NCBI RefSeq assembly: GCF_016650695.1
Contig: NZ_JAEKFH010000005.1
Location: 124,001 to 188,000 of the forward strand
Direction of reading: 5' to 3'
Origin: Pseudomonas sp. TH41
Lineage (GTDB): Bacteria; Pseudomonadota; Gammaproteobacteria; Pseudomonadales; Pseudomonadaceae
DNA: 64,000 nucleotides
The notes under the pieces were generated by a model. That model searched no databases and was not told where the DNA came from. It saw nothing but the letters and a program-made list of their open reading frames with translations. Both the position numbers and the translations under genes were made by a program. Positions within the stretch are counted from its first letter, which is position 1; each line of letters opens with the position of its first letter. Positions 7,943 through 16,313 of this stretch are shown piece by piece.

Positions 7943-9199
7943 ATGAATAACAATAAGCATGCGTGGGATGTGCGTTACGAATTCAAAGCGGTAGCCCTGC
8001 TGGCCTTGGGCTTCGGCCTCGTGGGCCTGGACCGGTTTATCATCCTGCCGCTATTCCCGGTGATGATGAAAGACCTGGGCCTGAACTATCAGGATCTGGG
8101 CAACGTGACGGCGATACTGGGCTTGGCCTGGGGCATTTCCTCGATCTTCATGGGGCGGCTGTCCGATCGCATAGGTCGACGCAAAGTGCTGATTCCGGCC
8201 GTGCTGGTGTTTTCGCTGCTCGCAGGCCTTTCCGGTTTGGCGACCGGCATCGGCGGGTTGATGCTGATCCGCGCGATCATGGGCATTTCCGAAGGCGCTT
8301 TCACCCCAACAGCCCTGGCGGCCACGGCAGAGTCATCGCATCCTCGCCGGCGCGGGATGAACATCGGCATTCAGCAGGCGTTTTTCCCGATCCTCGGCTT
8401 GGGTCTCGCGCCCATACTCGCCACACAGCTGTTGCTCGTCGTGCCTTCGTGGCGCTGGGTGTTCGCAATCGTTTCGCTGCCGGGTTTCCTGCTGGCATTG
8501 GCGATGTACCGTTACTTGCGGGAAACGCGCGCAGCCACTGCGAAAAAAGCCGAAGCGAGTGCCGCAGTGGATCACCCGCGTTGGCTGGATGCCCTGCGCT
8601 ATCGCAACGTACTGCTGAACATCGTCGGCATGTTCTGCATGCTGACCTGCCTGTTCGTGATCAGCGTGATGATGCCGAACTACTTGATGGACTATTTGCA
8701 CCTGGAAGTACAGCAGATGGGCTTCGTCATGTCGGCCATTGGCCTGGGTGGTTTTCTCGGGCAATTGATCATGCCTGCCGTGTCAGACCGCATCGGCCGT
8801 AAACCGGTGGTGCTCATTTCGTTCGTCGCCACCGGCGCATTTCTTTGGTTGCTGATGGGCACTGGTGCCGAGCCGGTCAAGTTGTTCGCGCTACTGTTTC
8901 TGACGATTTTCTTCAACTTCAGCATGATCTGCATGACGGTCGGACCACTCACCAGTGAATCGGTGCCGGCCGCGCTGACGTCTACCGCTACCGGGTTGGT
9001 GGTGGGCATTGGTGAGATTTTTGGCGGCGGTGTCGCGCCGGCTATCGCGGGTTATATCGCACAGCATCACGGGATCGAAAACACGATGTATCTGGCACTC
9101 GGCGCGGTGGTGGTCGGGTTGCTGGTCGCGACCTTTTTACGTGAAACCGCACCCGCCAGAGTGGCCGAGCCTGGGGTCGAAGGCATCGACAGCGTTTAA
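7943..9199 (+). CDS. MFS transporter, probable aromatic or organic acid importer
   Basis: A 418-residue, 12-helix major facilitator protein. The signature between helices 2 and 3 is GRLSDRIGRRKVL (about residues 70-82), and a second copy, SDRIGRKPVVL, lies between helices 8 and 9. The central loop (about 190-215) is hydrophilic with KKAEASAAVDHPR. The gene ends the first catabolic run, 60 bp after the porin gene, so it is the likely inner-membrane partner of that porin. The substrate cannot be assigned from sequence; co-location suggests the compound taken by the hydroxylase and dioxygenase. Confidence 0.82.
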   Translation: MNNNKHAWDVRYEFKAVALLALGFGLVGLDRFIILPLFPVMMKDLGLNYQDLGNVTAILGLAWGISSIFMGRLSDRIGRRKVLIPAVLVFSLLAGLSGLATGIGGLMLIRAIMGISEGAFTPTALAATAESSHPRRRGMNIGIQQAFFPILGLGLAPILATQLLLVVPSWRWVFAIVSLPGFLLALAMYRYLRETRAATAKKAEASAAVDHPRWLDALRYRNVLLNIVGMFCMLTCLFVISVMMPNYLMDYLHLEVQQMGFVMSAIGLGGFLGQLIMPAVSDRIGRKPVVLISFVATGAFLWLLMGTGAEPVKLFALLFLTIFFNFSMICMTVGPLTSESVPAALTSTATGLVVGIGEIFGGGVAPAIAGYIAQHHGIENTMYLALGAVVVGLLVATFLRETAPARVAEPGVEGIDSV

Positions 9200-9357
9200 C
9201 AAAATTCACTCTCCACCCGGGGAGCGACAGGAGGTCGGAATGGGATTGCTTGTTCGCAACAACAGCTCTCCCGCGCCACGCACACGATGAGCGTGCCAGC
9301 GCCAGGCGCCACGATCGCCCGGCGCTGATTTATCCCTTGAGCGTTTCATCAAAGCAA

Positions 9358-9380
9358 GGCGCCGGCCACAAGCCGGCGCC
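9358..9380 (+). terminator. Strong hairpin after the first catabolic run
   Basis: GGCGCCGGC (9358-9366) and GCCGGCGCC (9372-9380) form a 9-bp GC-only stem with a five-base loop. There is no long T run, so intrinsic termination would be weak. The gap 9200-9470 holds no other feature that could be recognised. Confidence 0.5.
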
Positions 9381-9470
9381 GTCTCATCCGATGTTCGCTT
9401 AGACAGCGGCAAAAAAACAAAGCGTCCATCAATGCGCACGCTGCGATCCCCTTCTTTGAGGACAAATCCG

Positions 9471-11096
9471 TTGTTTTTCAGAAAAATGAAGTTGGCACCG
9501 CGCTCAATTTTCGGCTTTGGCTTGATTGGCTTGGTCGTCCTGCTGCTTGGCCTGTTCTCATTGAGTATGGTCAAGCAAATGAGCGTGCAGTCCGAAGCCA
9601 TCAGAGAGGTCTGGGTCCCCGCAATCATCCGGCTTGCAGCGTTGAACACAACGGAGGATCGAGCCGGAATAATGACCTTCAGGATGGTTGTTCTACAGGA
9701 TCCCTCTGCCTTGGCCGCCAATCAGACAGGGTTGAAGCAAGTACTCGAAAGCGTTCGACAGCAGCAAGATGATTTTGCCGCGCACCTGCACGACAAATCG
9801 GAGCAGGAAATGTTCGAACGCTACCTTCAAGCCTACAAGGCTTTTAGTCATGAGCGACTCGAAGTCATCCGGCTCGCAGCAGGTGGGCAAACGGCATCGG
9901 CTATTGAGATACTGAATGGCCCCATCGATAAATTTGCTATGGAACTGGGCGTCAGCTCGGGGCAGCTGCTGGATTTTTATCTGAAGCATTACCATCAGGC
10001 GGCTGAAAACGAACAGCAGACACGTGATCGTGTCGTGACGGGGGTCATTGCGGCAATGGCACTGGCCGCCCTGTTGACTGTACTGCTGGCGACGCTCTAC
10101 ACCAGAAGTATTAACCAGCCACTGCTCGACGCTCTTAAGGTAGCGGAGAACATTGCGCAAGGTGATTTGACCTCTTCAATCGACGATACGGGGAACGATG
10201 AGCCAGCCTTATTGCTTCGAGCATTGAGGGCCATGCAGGGCAATCTTCACGACACCGTTCTGCGTATAACGGACTCTTCCACCCTGCTGGCTTCGTCCTC
10301 GCAGCAGTTTCATTCAGTGATAGCGATCGCTACGAGCGGGCTTCAGGAACAGAACAGGGAAATCGAGCAAGCCGCCACGGCCGTGAATGAAATGACCGCT
10401 GCGGTCGATGAAGTCGCGAGAAATGCATCGGCAACGGCACACGCTTCACGAACCACGGATGTCGCGGCACAAACTGGTAAAGCTCGTGTCGTCGAAACAC
10501 TTGAGTCGCTCTCACTATTAGCAGAGCGCATTTCCATTACCGCAGATCGCGTAGAAGCACTTGCAAGCAGCGTGTCCGGCATTAACCGGGTGCTTGAAGT
10601 GATACGGTCGATCGCTGAGCAAACCAACCTTCTGGCGCTTAACGCGGCGATTGAAGCCGCCCGGGCTGGCGAAGCCGGTCGTGGTTTTGCCGTCGTCGCC
10701 GAGGAAGTGCGGGCATTAGCTTTTCGCACGCAACAATCTACGGGTGAGATTGAACTGATGGTCAGCGAGCTAAGCAGCGTGGCGGCGCACACATTGTCGT
10801 CCATGCAACTGAGCACGGATCGTGTCCACTCAACCTTAGGCCTTGCTCAAGAGGCGGATTCGGCGTTGCAACAGGTAACCATTGCAGTCGAGTCAATCAG
10901 TCAAATGAACATCGTCATCGCCAGTGCATCGGAGCAGCAAGCCCAAGTCTCTCGGGAAATTGATCGGAGCTTGATCAGCATTCGTGATCTGTCGGTGCAA
11001 ACCTCGGCGGGAGCGGTACAGATTCATTCGACCAGCGAAGAACTGTCGCTCCTGGCGACGGGCCTGCGCGGTCACATCAACAAGTTTCGCCTCTAG
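9471..11096 (+). CDS. Methyl-accepting chemotaxis protein
   Basis: Membrane chemoreceptor of about 541 residues. Transmembrane helix 1 lies near residues 10-30 and a periplasmic four-helix-bundle ligand domain spans about 30-190. Helix 2 is VIAAMALAALLTVLLATLYT, followed by a HAMP domain. The cytoplasmic signalling domain carries the hairpin tip IAEQTNLLALNAAIEAARAG and GRGFAVVAEEVRALA. It would couple ligand binding to CheA. The start is uncertain: TTG at 9471 has GAGGA (9458-9462) at ideal distance, ATG 9486 lacks one, and an in-frame ATG exists at 9432. Lying between two aromatic-degradation runs, it may sense their substrate. Confidence 0.88.
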   Translation: MFFRKMKLAPRSIFGFGLIGLVVLLLGLFSLSMVKQMSVQSEAIREVWVPAIIRLAALNTTEDRAGIMTFRMVVLQDPSALAANQTGLKQVLESVRQQQDDFAAHLHDKSEQEMFERYLQAYKAFSHERLEVIRLAAGGQTASAIEILNGPIDKFAMELGVSSGQLLDFYLKHYHQAAENEQQTRDRVVTGVIAAMALAALLTVLLATLYTRSINQPLLDALKVAENIAQGDLTSSIDDTGNDEPALLLRALRAMQGNLHDTVLRITDSSTLLASSSQQFHSVIAIATSGLQEQNREIEQAATAVNEMTAAVDEVARNASATAHASRTTDVAAQTGKARVVETLESLSLLAERISITADRVEALASSVSGINRVLEVIRSIAEQTNLLALNAAIEAARAGEAGRGFAVVAEEVRALAFRTQQSTGEIELMVSELSSVAAHTLSSMQLSTDRVHSTLGLAQEADSALQQVTIAVESISQMNIVIASASEQQAQVSREIDRSLISIRDLSVQTSAGAVQIHSTSEELSLLATGLRGHINKFRL

Positions 11097-11133
11097 CTCG
11101 GGCGTTCAGCATTCTTTGCGCGAGGTTTTATAC

Positions 11134-11907
11134 ATGATCGAATTCCACCAAGTCACCGCGTACCAACAACAGACACGGGTGCTCAATCGGTTGTCGTTGA
11201 AGATTGAGCCGCACGAGCGCGTGGCAATCCTGGGCCCCAACGGCGCGGGTAAAAGCACCCTGCTTAAACTGATAAACCGGGAGCTGTATCCCGTTGCGCA
11301 GGAAGGCAGCTACCTGAAGCTTTTTGACAGCGAAACGATTCATCTTTGGCAGTTGCGGGACAGGATCGGTTTTGTTTCGCACGACCTGCAAGAGAACTAC
11401 ACGCCCTATACCACGGCATTAGAGGTTGTCGTTTCCGGGTTTTTCGGTGCCATTGGCAGTCATGAACACCTTCAACCGACGAATATCCAGGCCGATCAGG
11501 CCCGGGCAATGATGACCAGACTCGGAATTGCGCAGGATGAGGCCTGCATGTTTCAGCGCCTTTCCACCGGCCAGAAGCGGCGTCTCCTGCTGGCCCGAGC
11601 ACTTGTTCATCATCCCGAGGCGTTGATTTTCGATGAGCCCGCCAATGGCCTGGACATGGGCGCCAGCCTGGCCATGCTGACGCTGTTGCGCAGCTTTTGC
11701 AGTGAGAACCGGTCATTGATCATCACCACTCACCACGTTGACGAAATCATTCCCGAAATTGACCGCGTGGTGCTGATCAACCGAGGACAAATTATTGCTG
11801 ACGGCCCAAAACCCGAAATTCTCACGAGTAAAAACTTGTCGGAGCTGTATCAGACCAGGCTACAAATCACCGAGAACAACGGTTGGTATCGCTGCTGGCA
11901 CGATTGA
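11134..11907 (+). CDS. ABC transporter ATP-binding protein, stand-alone
   Basis: A 257-residue ATPase with Walker A GPNGAGKST (about 34-42), the Q-loop region RIGFVSHDLQ, the signature LSTGQKRRLLLARAL (about 141-155; LSTGQ in place of LSGGQ), Walker B ALIFDEPANGLD (about 160-171) and the H-loop TTHHVDE. It resembles ModF-like or iron-siderophore-type ATPases. No permease or binding protein is next to it, so either it pairs with a distant permease or it has a non-transport role. The start at 11134 is supported by GAGG (11122-11125). The gene begins 37 bp after the chemoreceptor stop on the same strand. Confidence 0.82.
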   Translation: MIEFHQVTAYQQQTRVLNRLSLKIEPHERVAILGPNGAGKSTLLKLINRELYPVAQEGSYLKLFDSETIHLWQLRDRIGFVSHDLQENYTPYTTALEVVVSGFFGAIGSHEHLQPTNIQADQARAMMTRLGIAQDEACMFQRLSTGQKRRLLLARALVHHPEALIFDEPANGLDMGASLAMLTLLRSFCSENRSLIITTHHVDEIIPEIDRVVLINRGQIIADGPKPEILTSKNLSELYQTRLQITENNGWYRCWHD

Positions 11908-11921
11908 GGCTGCCGTTCAAA

Positions 11922-12659
11922 TCAAGGCGAATCAGTGGGGGGGCTCGCCGGGTCACCCGCAGCCGATGCCACTCCCGCCTGCAGGTAGACCTTGGAAAAC
12001 GCCACGGCCTCCTGCGCCGGGGTGTTCGCCACACCGAAACCGCGCAGCACCATCAAAATGACCGCGTCGATATAAACCTCCGGGTCGTCCACCTTGCGCT
12101 GGGTCATGCTGCGAACCCCTTCCAGCGTCGCGCCGATCAGAGCATCGACGCCTGCCTGCATCGAGGGCAGTTCTAGCAAGCCTGCGCCTCGTCCCGCCTC
12201 CAGGTCGGCGAATACGTACTTCAGCAGGATCGACTCGTGCTGCACTAACTCGGCCCTCAGGAAAAACGCCGCCCAGCGACGGTCGGTATGTGCACGAAGC
12301 AGAAAAAGCCGCATCGCCGTGCTGATGCGCTCCAACGGATGAGTCAGCACGTCATACACGGGCAGGATGTGCAGGGTCATGCCGTCGGTGGCTTCCTGGC
12401 CTATGGCAGCCAATGCCTCCTCCAGTGAAGCAAAGTGTTTGTAGAACGCTCCTCGGGAAATCTGCGCCACCCGGGCAACATCTTCGATGCTGACCGAAAC
12501 CTTTGCAGGGTCGGCCAGCAAGTCCATGGTCGCCGAGAGTATTCGAGCGCGCATCGCATCACGTTTGCGCCGAGCGGTCACGGTTCGGTGATCCGGCGGT
12601 GCGTCCATGTCCTCTCTCACTGTGGCCGGACTTTCCATTTGCGTTATGCCTTTTTGCAT
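11922..12659 (-). CDS. TetR-family transcriptional regulator
   Basis: About 245 residues. The N-terminal helix-turn-helix is ILSATMDLLADPAKVSVSIE followed by DVARVAQISRGAFYKHFASL, the typical TetR DNA-binding block ending in YxHF. The helical C-terminal domain would bind an effector and dimerise. It is divergent from the two-component hydroxylase gene at 12799 and probably represses it. Two starts are reasonable: the ATG at 12657-12659, and an ATG at 12636-12638 (MESPATV) preceded by AGG. A longer frame to 12734 would run through the promoter and is unlikely. Confidence 0.83.
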   Translation of the reverse strand: MQKGITQMESPATVREDMDAPPDHRTVTARRKRDAMRARILSATMDLLADPAKVSVSIEDVARVAQISRGAFYKHFASLEEALAAIGQEATDGMTLHILPVYDVLTHPLERISTAMRLFLLRAHTDRRWAAFFLRAELVQHESILLKYVFADLEAGRGAGLLELPSMQAGVDALIGATLEGVRSMTQRKVDDPEVYIDAVILMVLRGFGVANTPAQEAVAFSKVYLQAGVASAAGDPASPPTDSP

Positions 12660-12692
12660 CAAATCGCCCACTCGCCCAGATGAATATATATC

Positions 12693-12757
12693 TTGACTGC
12701 AAAAATATATTTTAATTAATATCGAATTCGTCACCGTGACGGATTCGTCACTATTGT
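12693..12757 (+). promoter_or_regulatory. Promoter region with palindromic operator between tetR-type gene and oxygenase
   Basis: TTGACT (12693-12698) is followed by the AT-rich run AAAAATATATTTTAATTAAT, which could hold a -10 element. Just downstream, CGTCAC-C-GTGACG (12729-12741) is a perfect palindrome with a one-base centre, and TTCGTCAC is repeated at 12727-12734 and 12744-12751. This looks like an operator for the divergent TetR-family protein; the link is inferred from position only. Confidence 0.5.
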
Positions 12758-12798
12758 GTCACATGCCCATCCAAATAATCCCAATAACAGGAAAAGCC

Positions 12799-14016
12799 AT
12801 GAATTCCGTCCTCCAAAATGCGGTTGTCGACGCCCAGATCGATAGCAGCGACCTTATTGCCCGCGCCAGCGGTTTGGTCGAGACCTTGCGCTCGCGTACC
12901 CGTGAAGTCGATGAACTGGCCCGTCTGCCCGAAAACACTGTGGCCGACCTCGACGCCATCGGCGCCTTTGACCTGATGATTCCACGCCAGCATGGCGGCC
13001 TGCAAACCAGCGTCAGAACCTACATGGAAATGGTCAGCGAAATCGGCCGTGGAGATGCCTCGGCCGGCTGGGCCTGCGCGCTGATCAATATTTGTAACTG
13101 GATGGTCGCAACCCTGTATCCCAAAGCGGTCAGCGACCCCATCTTCGCCAGCGGCGGCAAGGTGCGCAGCAGCGGTGTGCTGTCGCCACGCAAAGCCAAG
13201 GTCAAGCGCCAGGCAGGCGGTATCCTCATCGAAGAAGGCCTGTGGGGATTCAACAGCGGCGTGTACCACGCACAGTGGGACCTGCTGGGGATTCCGATCG
13301 TCAACGAAGTGGGTGAAACCGTGGACCAGGGGCTGGCACTCATCCCGATCCAGGACATCACCCTGTTGCACGATTGGGACACCATGGCACTGCGTGGTAG
13401 CGGCAGTACCTCGGTGTCGGTAAAAAATCTGTTTGTACCCGATGAGCGCATCGCTTCGGTATCCAAAGCCATCGCCGGCGATTACGCGTCCACACACCTG
13501 CAAGATGAAGCGCTTTATCGTGGCGCGTTCATTCCGCTGCTGGCAATCATCCTGGTGTTTCCGGCCTTGGGCATCGCCAAGGCAGCACTGGAAACTTTTC
13601 TCGTCAAACTACCCGGCCGCGGCATTCAGTACACCTGGTACAGCCAACAGGACGAGGCTGCTGTGACCCACTTGCAGGTGGGTGAGGCCTCGGCCAAGTT
13701 CGATGCTGCACGGCTGGTGGTGGAGCGTTGCGTGGACGAAATCGATACCTGTGCCGCTCGCGGCTCGGCGATGGACCGACAAACCCGCGCGCGCATCCGC
13801 CGCGACACCGGTTATGCCAGTCAGTTGATCTGGGAAGGCGTTGACCTGCTGGCCACAGCCAGCGGCGGATCGCTGGCGGGTACTTCCAACCCGTTCAACC
13901 GCCTGTGGCGCGACGCCAGAGTGGCCAATCTGCATGGTGTGGTGTGTACCTCCACCAATCTGGAACTGTTTGGGCGAATCCTGTGTGGCAAAGAGGCCAA
14001 TACGCCTTTGGTGTAA
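12799..14016 (+). CDS. Flavin-dependent monooxygenase, oxygenase component (HsaA/C2-HpaH type)
   Basis: The 405-residue protein has the acyl-CoA-dehydrogenase fold used by group D two-component flavin hydroxylases. The N-terminal helical domain carries ELARLPENTVADLDAIGAFD. The middle beta domain runs through SGVLSPRKAKVKRQAGG and DTMALRGSGSTSVSVKNLFV. The C-terminal domain-2-type bundle ends with the WRDARVANLHGVV block. It would use reduced FMN or FAD from the reductase encoded 61 bp downstream to hydroxylate a phenolic ring. AGGA before the ATG at 12799 fixes the start. It duplicates, with an unrelated enzyme class, the hydroxylase role of the MhpA-like protein at 4837, so the two may act on different intermediates. 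Confidence 0.85.
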   Translation: MNSVLQNAVVDAQIDSSDLIARASGLVETLRSRTREVDELARLPENTVADLDAIGAFDLMIPRQHGGLQTSVRTYMEMVSEIGRGDASAGWACALINICNWMVATLYPKAVSDPIFASGGKVRSSGVLSPRKAKVKRQAGGILIEEGLWGFNSGVYHAQWDLLGIPIVNEVGETVDQGLALIPIQDITLLHDWDTMALRGSGSTSVSVKNLFVPDERIASVSKAIAGDYASTHLQDEALYRGAFIPLLAIILVFPALGIAKAALETFLVKLPGRGIQYTWYSQQDEAAVTHLQVGEASAKFDAARLVVERCVDEIDTCAARGSAMDRQTRARIRRDTGYASQLIWEGVDLLATASGGSLAGTSNPFNRLWRDARVANLHGVVCTSTNLELFGRILCGKEANTPLV

Positions 14017-14031
14017 ATGCACGATTCAGGC

Positions 14032-14054
14032 AGCGGCCAGGCGCACTGGCCGCT
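14032..14054 (+). other. Intercistronic hairpin
   Basis: AGCGGCCA (14032-14039) pairs with TGGCCGCT (14047-14054) across a seven-base loop, between oxygenase and reductase genes. The same stem sequence GCGGCCA/TGGCCGC recurs at 17661-17679. No T run follows. Confidence 0.5.
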
Positions 14055-14077
14055 CGGCAAACGAATGGAGAATGACA

Positions 14078-14560
14078 ATGAATAATGCACACAATGACGC
14101 TGCCAAGTTTCGCCGCGTGATGGGCCGCTTTGCCACGGGTGTAACAGTGGTGACCTACGAAAGGGAAAACCAACCGGCGGGTATGACGGCAAATGCGTTC
14201 CTGTCGGTGTCACTGGAGCCGCAACTGATCCTGGTGTCGATCAAGAACGAGTCACGCTTTTGCAACCACATAAAGCAAGGCGACTGTTACGGCGTGAACT
14301 TTTTGACCGAACAACAGGAGCACCTTAGCGGCCACTTCGCCGGGCGTGCCGTGGAGGGATTGAACGTGGCCATGAACAAGGTTCAGGGCGTGCCAATCAT
14401 CGAGGGCAGCCTGGCCCACATTGTTGCTCGGGTGGTCCAGATCCATGCGGCTGGCGACCACCAACTGTATATCGCTGAGGTGGTCGAACTTGTTGAAGCA
14501 GAACAGGCGCGGCCGCTACTGTTCTTCTCTGGCCAATACGGCAAGTTGAACGCGGCTTGA
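14078..14560 (+). CDS. Flavin reductase, partner of the two-component hydroxylase
   Basis: A 160-residue protein of the flavin-reductase-like (HpaC/HsaB) family. It shows FRRVMGRFATGVTVVTYERE at the start, GMTANAFLSVSLEPQLILVS (about 37-56) for flavin binding, and the CxGVNFLTEQQ block, ending with LLFFSGQYGKL. It would reduce FMN or FAD with NAD(P)H and hand the reduced flavin to the oxygenase encoded upstream. GGAGA with correct spacing points to the ATG at 14078; the ATG at 14072 is too close. The gap after it (14561-14609) is too short for anything but termination before the convergent LysR gene. Confidence 0.87.
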   Translation: MNNAHNDAAKFRRVMGRFATGVTVVTYERENQPAGMTANAFLSVSLEPQLILVSIKNESRFCNHIKQGDCYGVNFLTEQQEHLSGHFAGRAVEGLNVAMNKVQGVPIIEGSLAHIVARVVQIHAAGDHQLYIAEVVELVEAEQARPLLFFSGQYGKLNAA

Positions 14561-14609
14561 GGCCGGGAGGGTCGACGGCGAGCCGGCTTCATTGCCCCCG
14601 CGCCAACGA

Positions 14610-15509
14610 TCACAACGTTGCTGGTGCTACTGTGCCTTGATGTGCAACCCTCAGAAATGCGCGCACCGCACCGCCGGTTTCGTTGACGCGGCTGATGAGC
14701 AGCAAGTCGGTGTGAGGTTCTACGTCGTCGAATGTTCGGTAGGTCAGGCCCGGAATGCTGACCTGCATCAACGGCGCAGGCACCATCGCGACTCCCATGC
14801 CGGAAGCAACCAGCGCGAGCACGCTTAACGTGCTGGTTGTCCGTTGAACCTTAGGCTCGCGCCCCAATGCCTTGCGCAGCCCGGCCAGCATGTATTCATC
14901 TGCGCCGTGAGCGGCATAAATGATCAACGACTCCGCGCCCAGCATCGGCACGCGCAACGTTGGCTGGTTCGCCAACGGGTGGTCTTCGGGCAATGCAACC
15001 ACTAAGGGCCAAGTGCCGATGCGCTCGAATAACAAGGCACTGTCGAGGGCCTGACCGCCGTGACTCGGCGCATAACCCAGGTCCAATTGACCGCTCTGAA
15101 TGGCTTCGACCTGTAGCTGCGGCGCCAGCTCGCGGAGGATGACTTCCGCGTCCGGATAAGCCGCGCGAAAGGCACGAACGTCGGCCATCAACCGGCCGCT
15201 GAACACGGCGTTGCCGGCGAAGCCGATTCGTACGCTGCCCATCTCTCCACGTAGCGAGCGTTGCACCACGCGCTGGGCATGCGCCGCCTGATCGAGGGTG
15301 CGCTGTGCTTCGGCTCGCAACAACACACCGGCTTCCGTGAGTTCTACGCGACGACTCGTGCGCAAGAACAAAGGACCACCGAGTTCCTCCTCCAAGGCAC
15401 GGATCTGCATGCTCAACGCGGACTGAACAATGTGCAGGCGCTGAGCTGCCCGGCCGAAATGCCCTTCCTCTGCGACAGCAAGGAAATAACGCAAATGACG
15501 CAAATCCAT
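14610..15509 (-). CDS. LysR-family transcriptional regulator
   Basis: A 299-residue LysR protein. The N-terminal winged helix-turn-helix is MDLRHLRYFLAVAEEGHFGR, then AAQRLHIVQSALSMQIRALE. An effector-binding domain of two alpha/beta subdomains follows (about 90-295), with VRIGFAGNAVFS opening it. It is divergent from the NTF2-like gene at 15624, with a 114-bp gap, and is likely to activate the run of NTF2-like protein, AAHS importer and porin B in response to an aromatic compound. Confidence 0.87.
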   Translation of the reverse strand: MDLRHLRYFLAVAEEGHFGRAAQRLHIVQSALSMQIRALEEELGGPLFLRTSRRVELTEAGVLLRAEAQRTLDQAAHAQRVVQRSLRGEMGSVRIGFAGNAVFSGRLMADVRAFRAAYPDAEVILRELAPQLQVEAIQSGQLDLGYAPSHGGQALDSALLFERIGTWPLVVALPEDHPLANQPTLRVPMLGAESLIIYAAHGADEYMLAGLRKALGREPKVQRTTSTLSVLALVASGMGVAMVPAPLMQVSIPGLTYRTFDDVEPHTDLLLISRVNETGGAVRAFLRVAHQGTVAPATL

Positions 15510-15544
15510 GAGTGTTTTTTCCCATCAGAATTAGTGATCGATCC

Positions 15545-15564
15545 TTCATATCAATCTATTTGAA
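15545..15564 (+). promoter_or_regulatory. Weak candidate LysR-type site
   Basis: TTCA (15545-15548) and TGAA (15561-15564) flank 12 AT-rich bases in the divergent gap between the LysR gene and the NTF2-like gene. This has the loose interrupted-dyad shape of LysR boxes, but the arms are only four bases. Confidence 0.25.
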
Positions 15565-15623
15565 GTTATCTGTCCAGGGGAAGATGCTGACGCCAACACC
15601 CCACCACCCGCCAAGGACACCGC

Positions 15624-16199
15624 ATGCAGACTTACCTGGAAGACCGCCTCCAAATTACCGACCTGATTACCGGCTGGATCCATCGCGATTTAGGCCAATG
15701 GGATCAACTGGCCAACCTTGCCCACCCTGACGGGACCATAGAAGTCACTTGGTTTGAAGGACCGTTTGCCGAGTTCGTCGAAGGTTCAAAGCGCATGGGC
15801 AAGTCCGACTTGCGCACCAAACACCTGATCGGCACGCCAGTGGTCACCATCAATGGCAGCAAGGCCATCGTTGAAACCAACGCGGTAATTGTTGGCGAAA
15901 ACGTCCGGTTGGATCTGGGTTGCAGCGTGCACAACCGTTTCTACGACCTTGTCGAGAAACGCCAAAGCCTGTGGAAGCTGGTCAAGCGCCAGAGCATCTA
16001 TGACATGGGCGGCTTCACCTTCCCCCAAGGCCTGATCGAGATTGATCGTGAAACCGTGGCGCGCTACCCGCGCGAATACGCGCCGCTTGCCTACCTTCTG
16101 GAAAAAAGCGGCTTCCCGCTCAATCGGGTATTCGCCACCCGCGGCAGCGACCTTGAACTGACCATGCGGACCGAGGCCAGCGCGTGGCTCGCTGACTGA
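15624..16199 (+). CDS. NTF2/SnoaL-like protein
   Basis: A 191-residue protein with the cone-shaped NTF2-like fold pattern. The helical start is LEDRLQITDLITGWIHRDLG QWDQL, read in two parts. The LANLAHPDGTIEVTWFEG strand block follows, then TKHLIGTPVVTINGSKAIVE, typical of the SnoaL-like set that includes dehydratases, isomerases and dioxygenase beta subunits. No catalytic residue set can be assigned. It lies first in a run with an aromatic-acid importer and a porin, divergent from LysR, so a role in handling the same aromatic compound is inferred. The start codon lies in CCGC-ATG with only a weak upstream site. Confidence 0.7.
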   Translation: MQTYLEDRLQITDLITGWIHRDLGQWDQLANLAHPDGTIEVTWFEGPFAEFVEGSKRMGKSDLRTKHLIGTPVVTINGSKAIVETNAVIVGENVRLDLGCSVHNRFYDLVEKRQSLWKLVKRQSIYDMGGFTFPQGLIEIDRETVARYPREYAPLAYLLEKSGFPLNRVFATRGSDLELTMRTEASAWLAD

Positions 16200-16313
16200 T
16201 AACCCGCTATCGCCCACTTCACAACAGAGATTTTCCCGCACCCGGCAACCGCTTTGACCTTGCGTCCCGAACAGCACCACTACCGAAAATAATTACAACA
16301 GAGGTATTCAGTC

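Noticed and set aside
2882..9199. A standard mhp (3-phenylpropionate) cluster
   Set aside because: The dioxygenase is of VOC type, not LigB type, and the hydratase, aldolase and acetaldehyde dehydrogenase genes are lacking.
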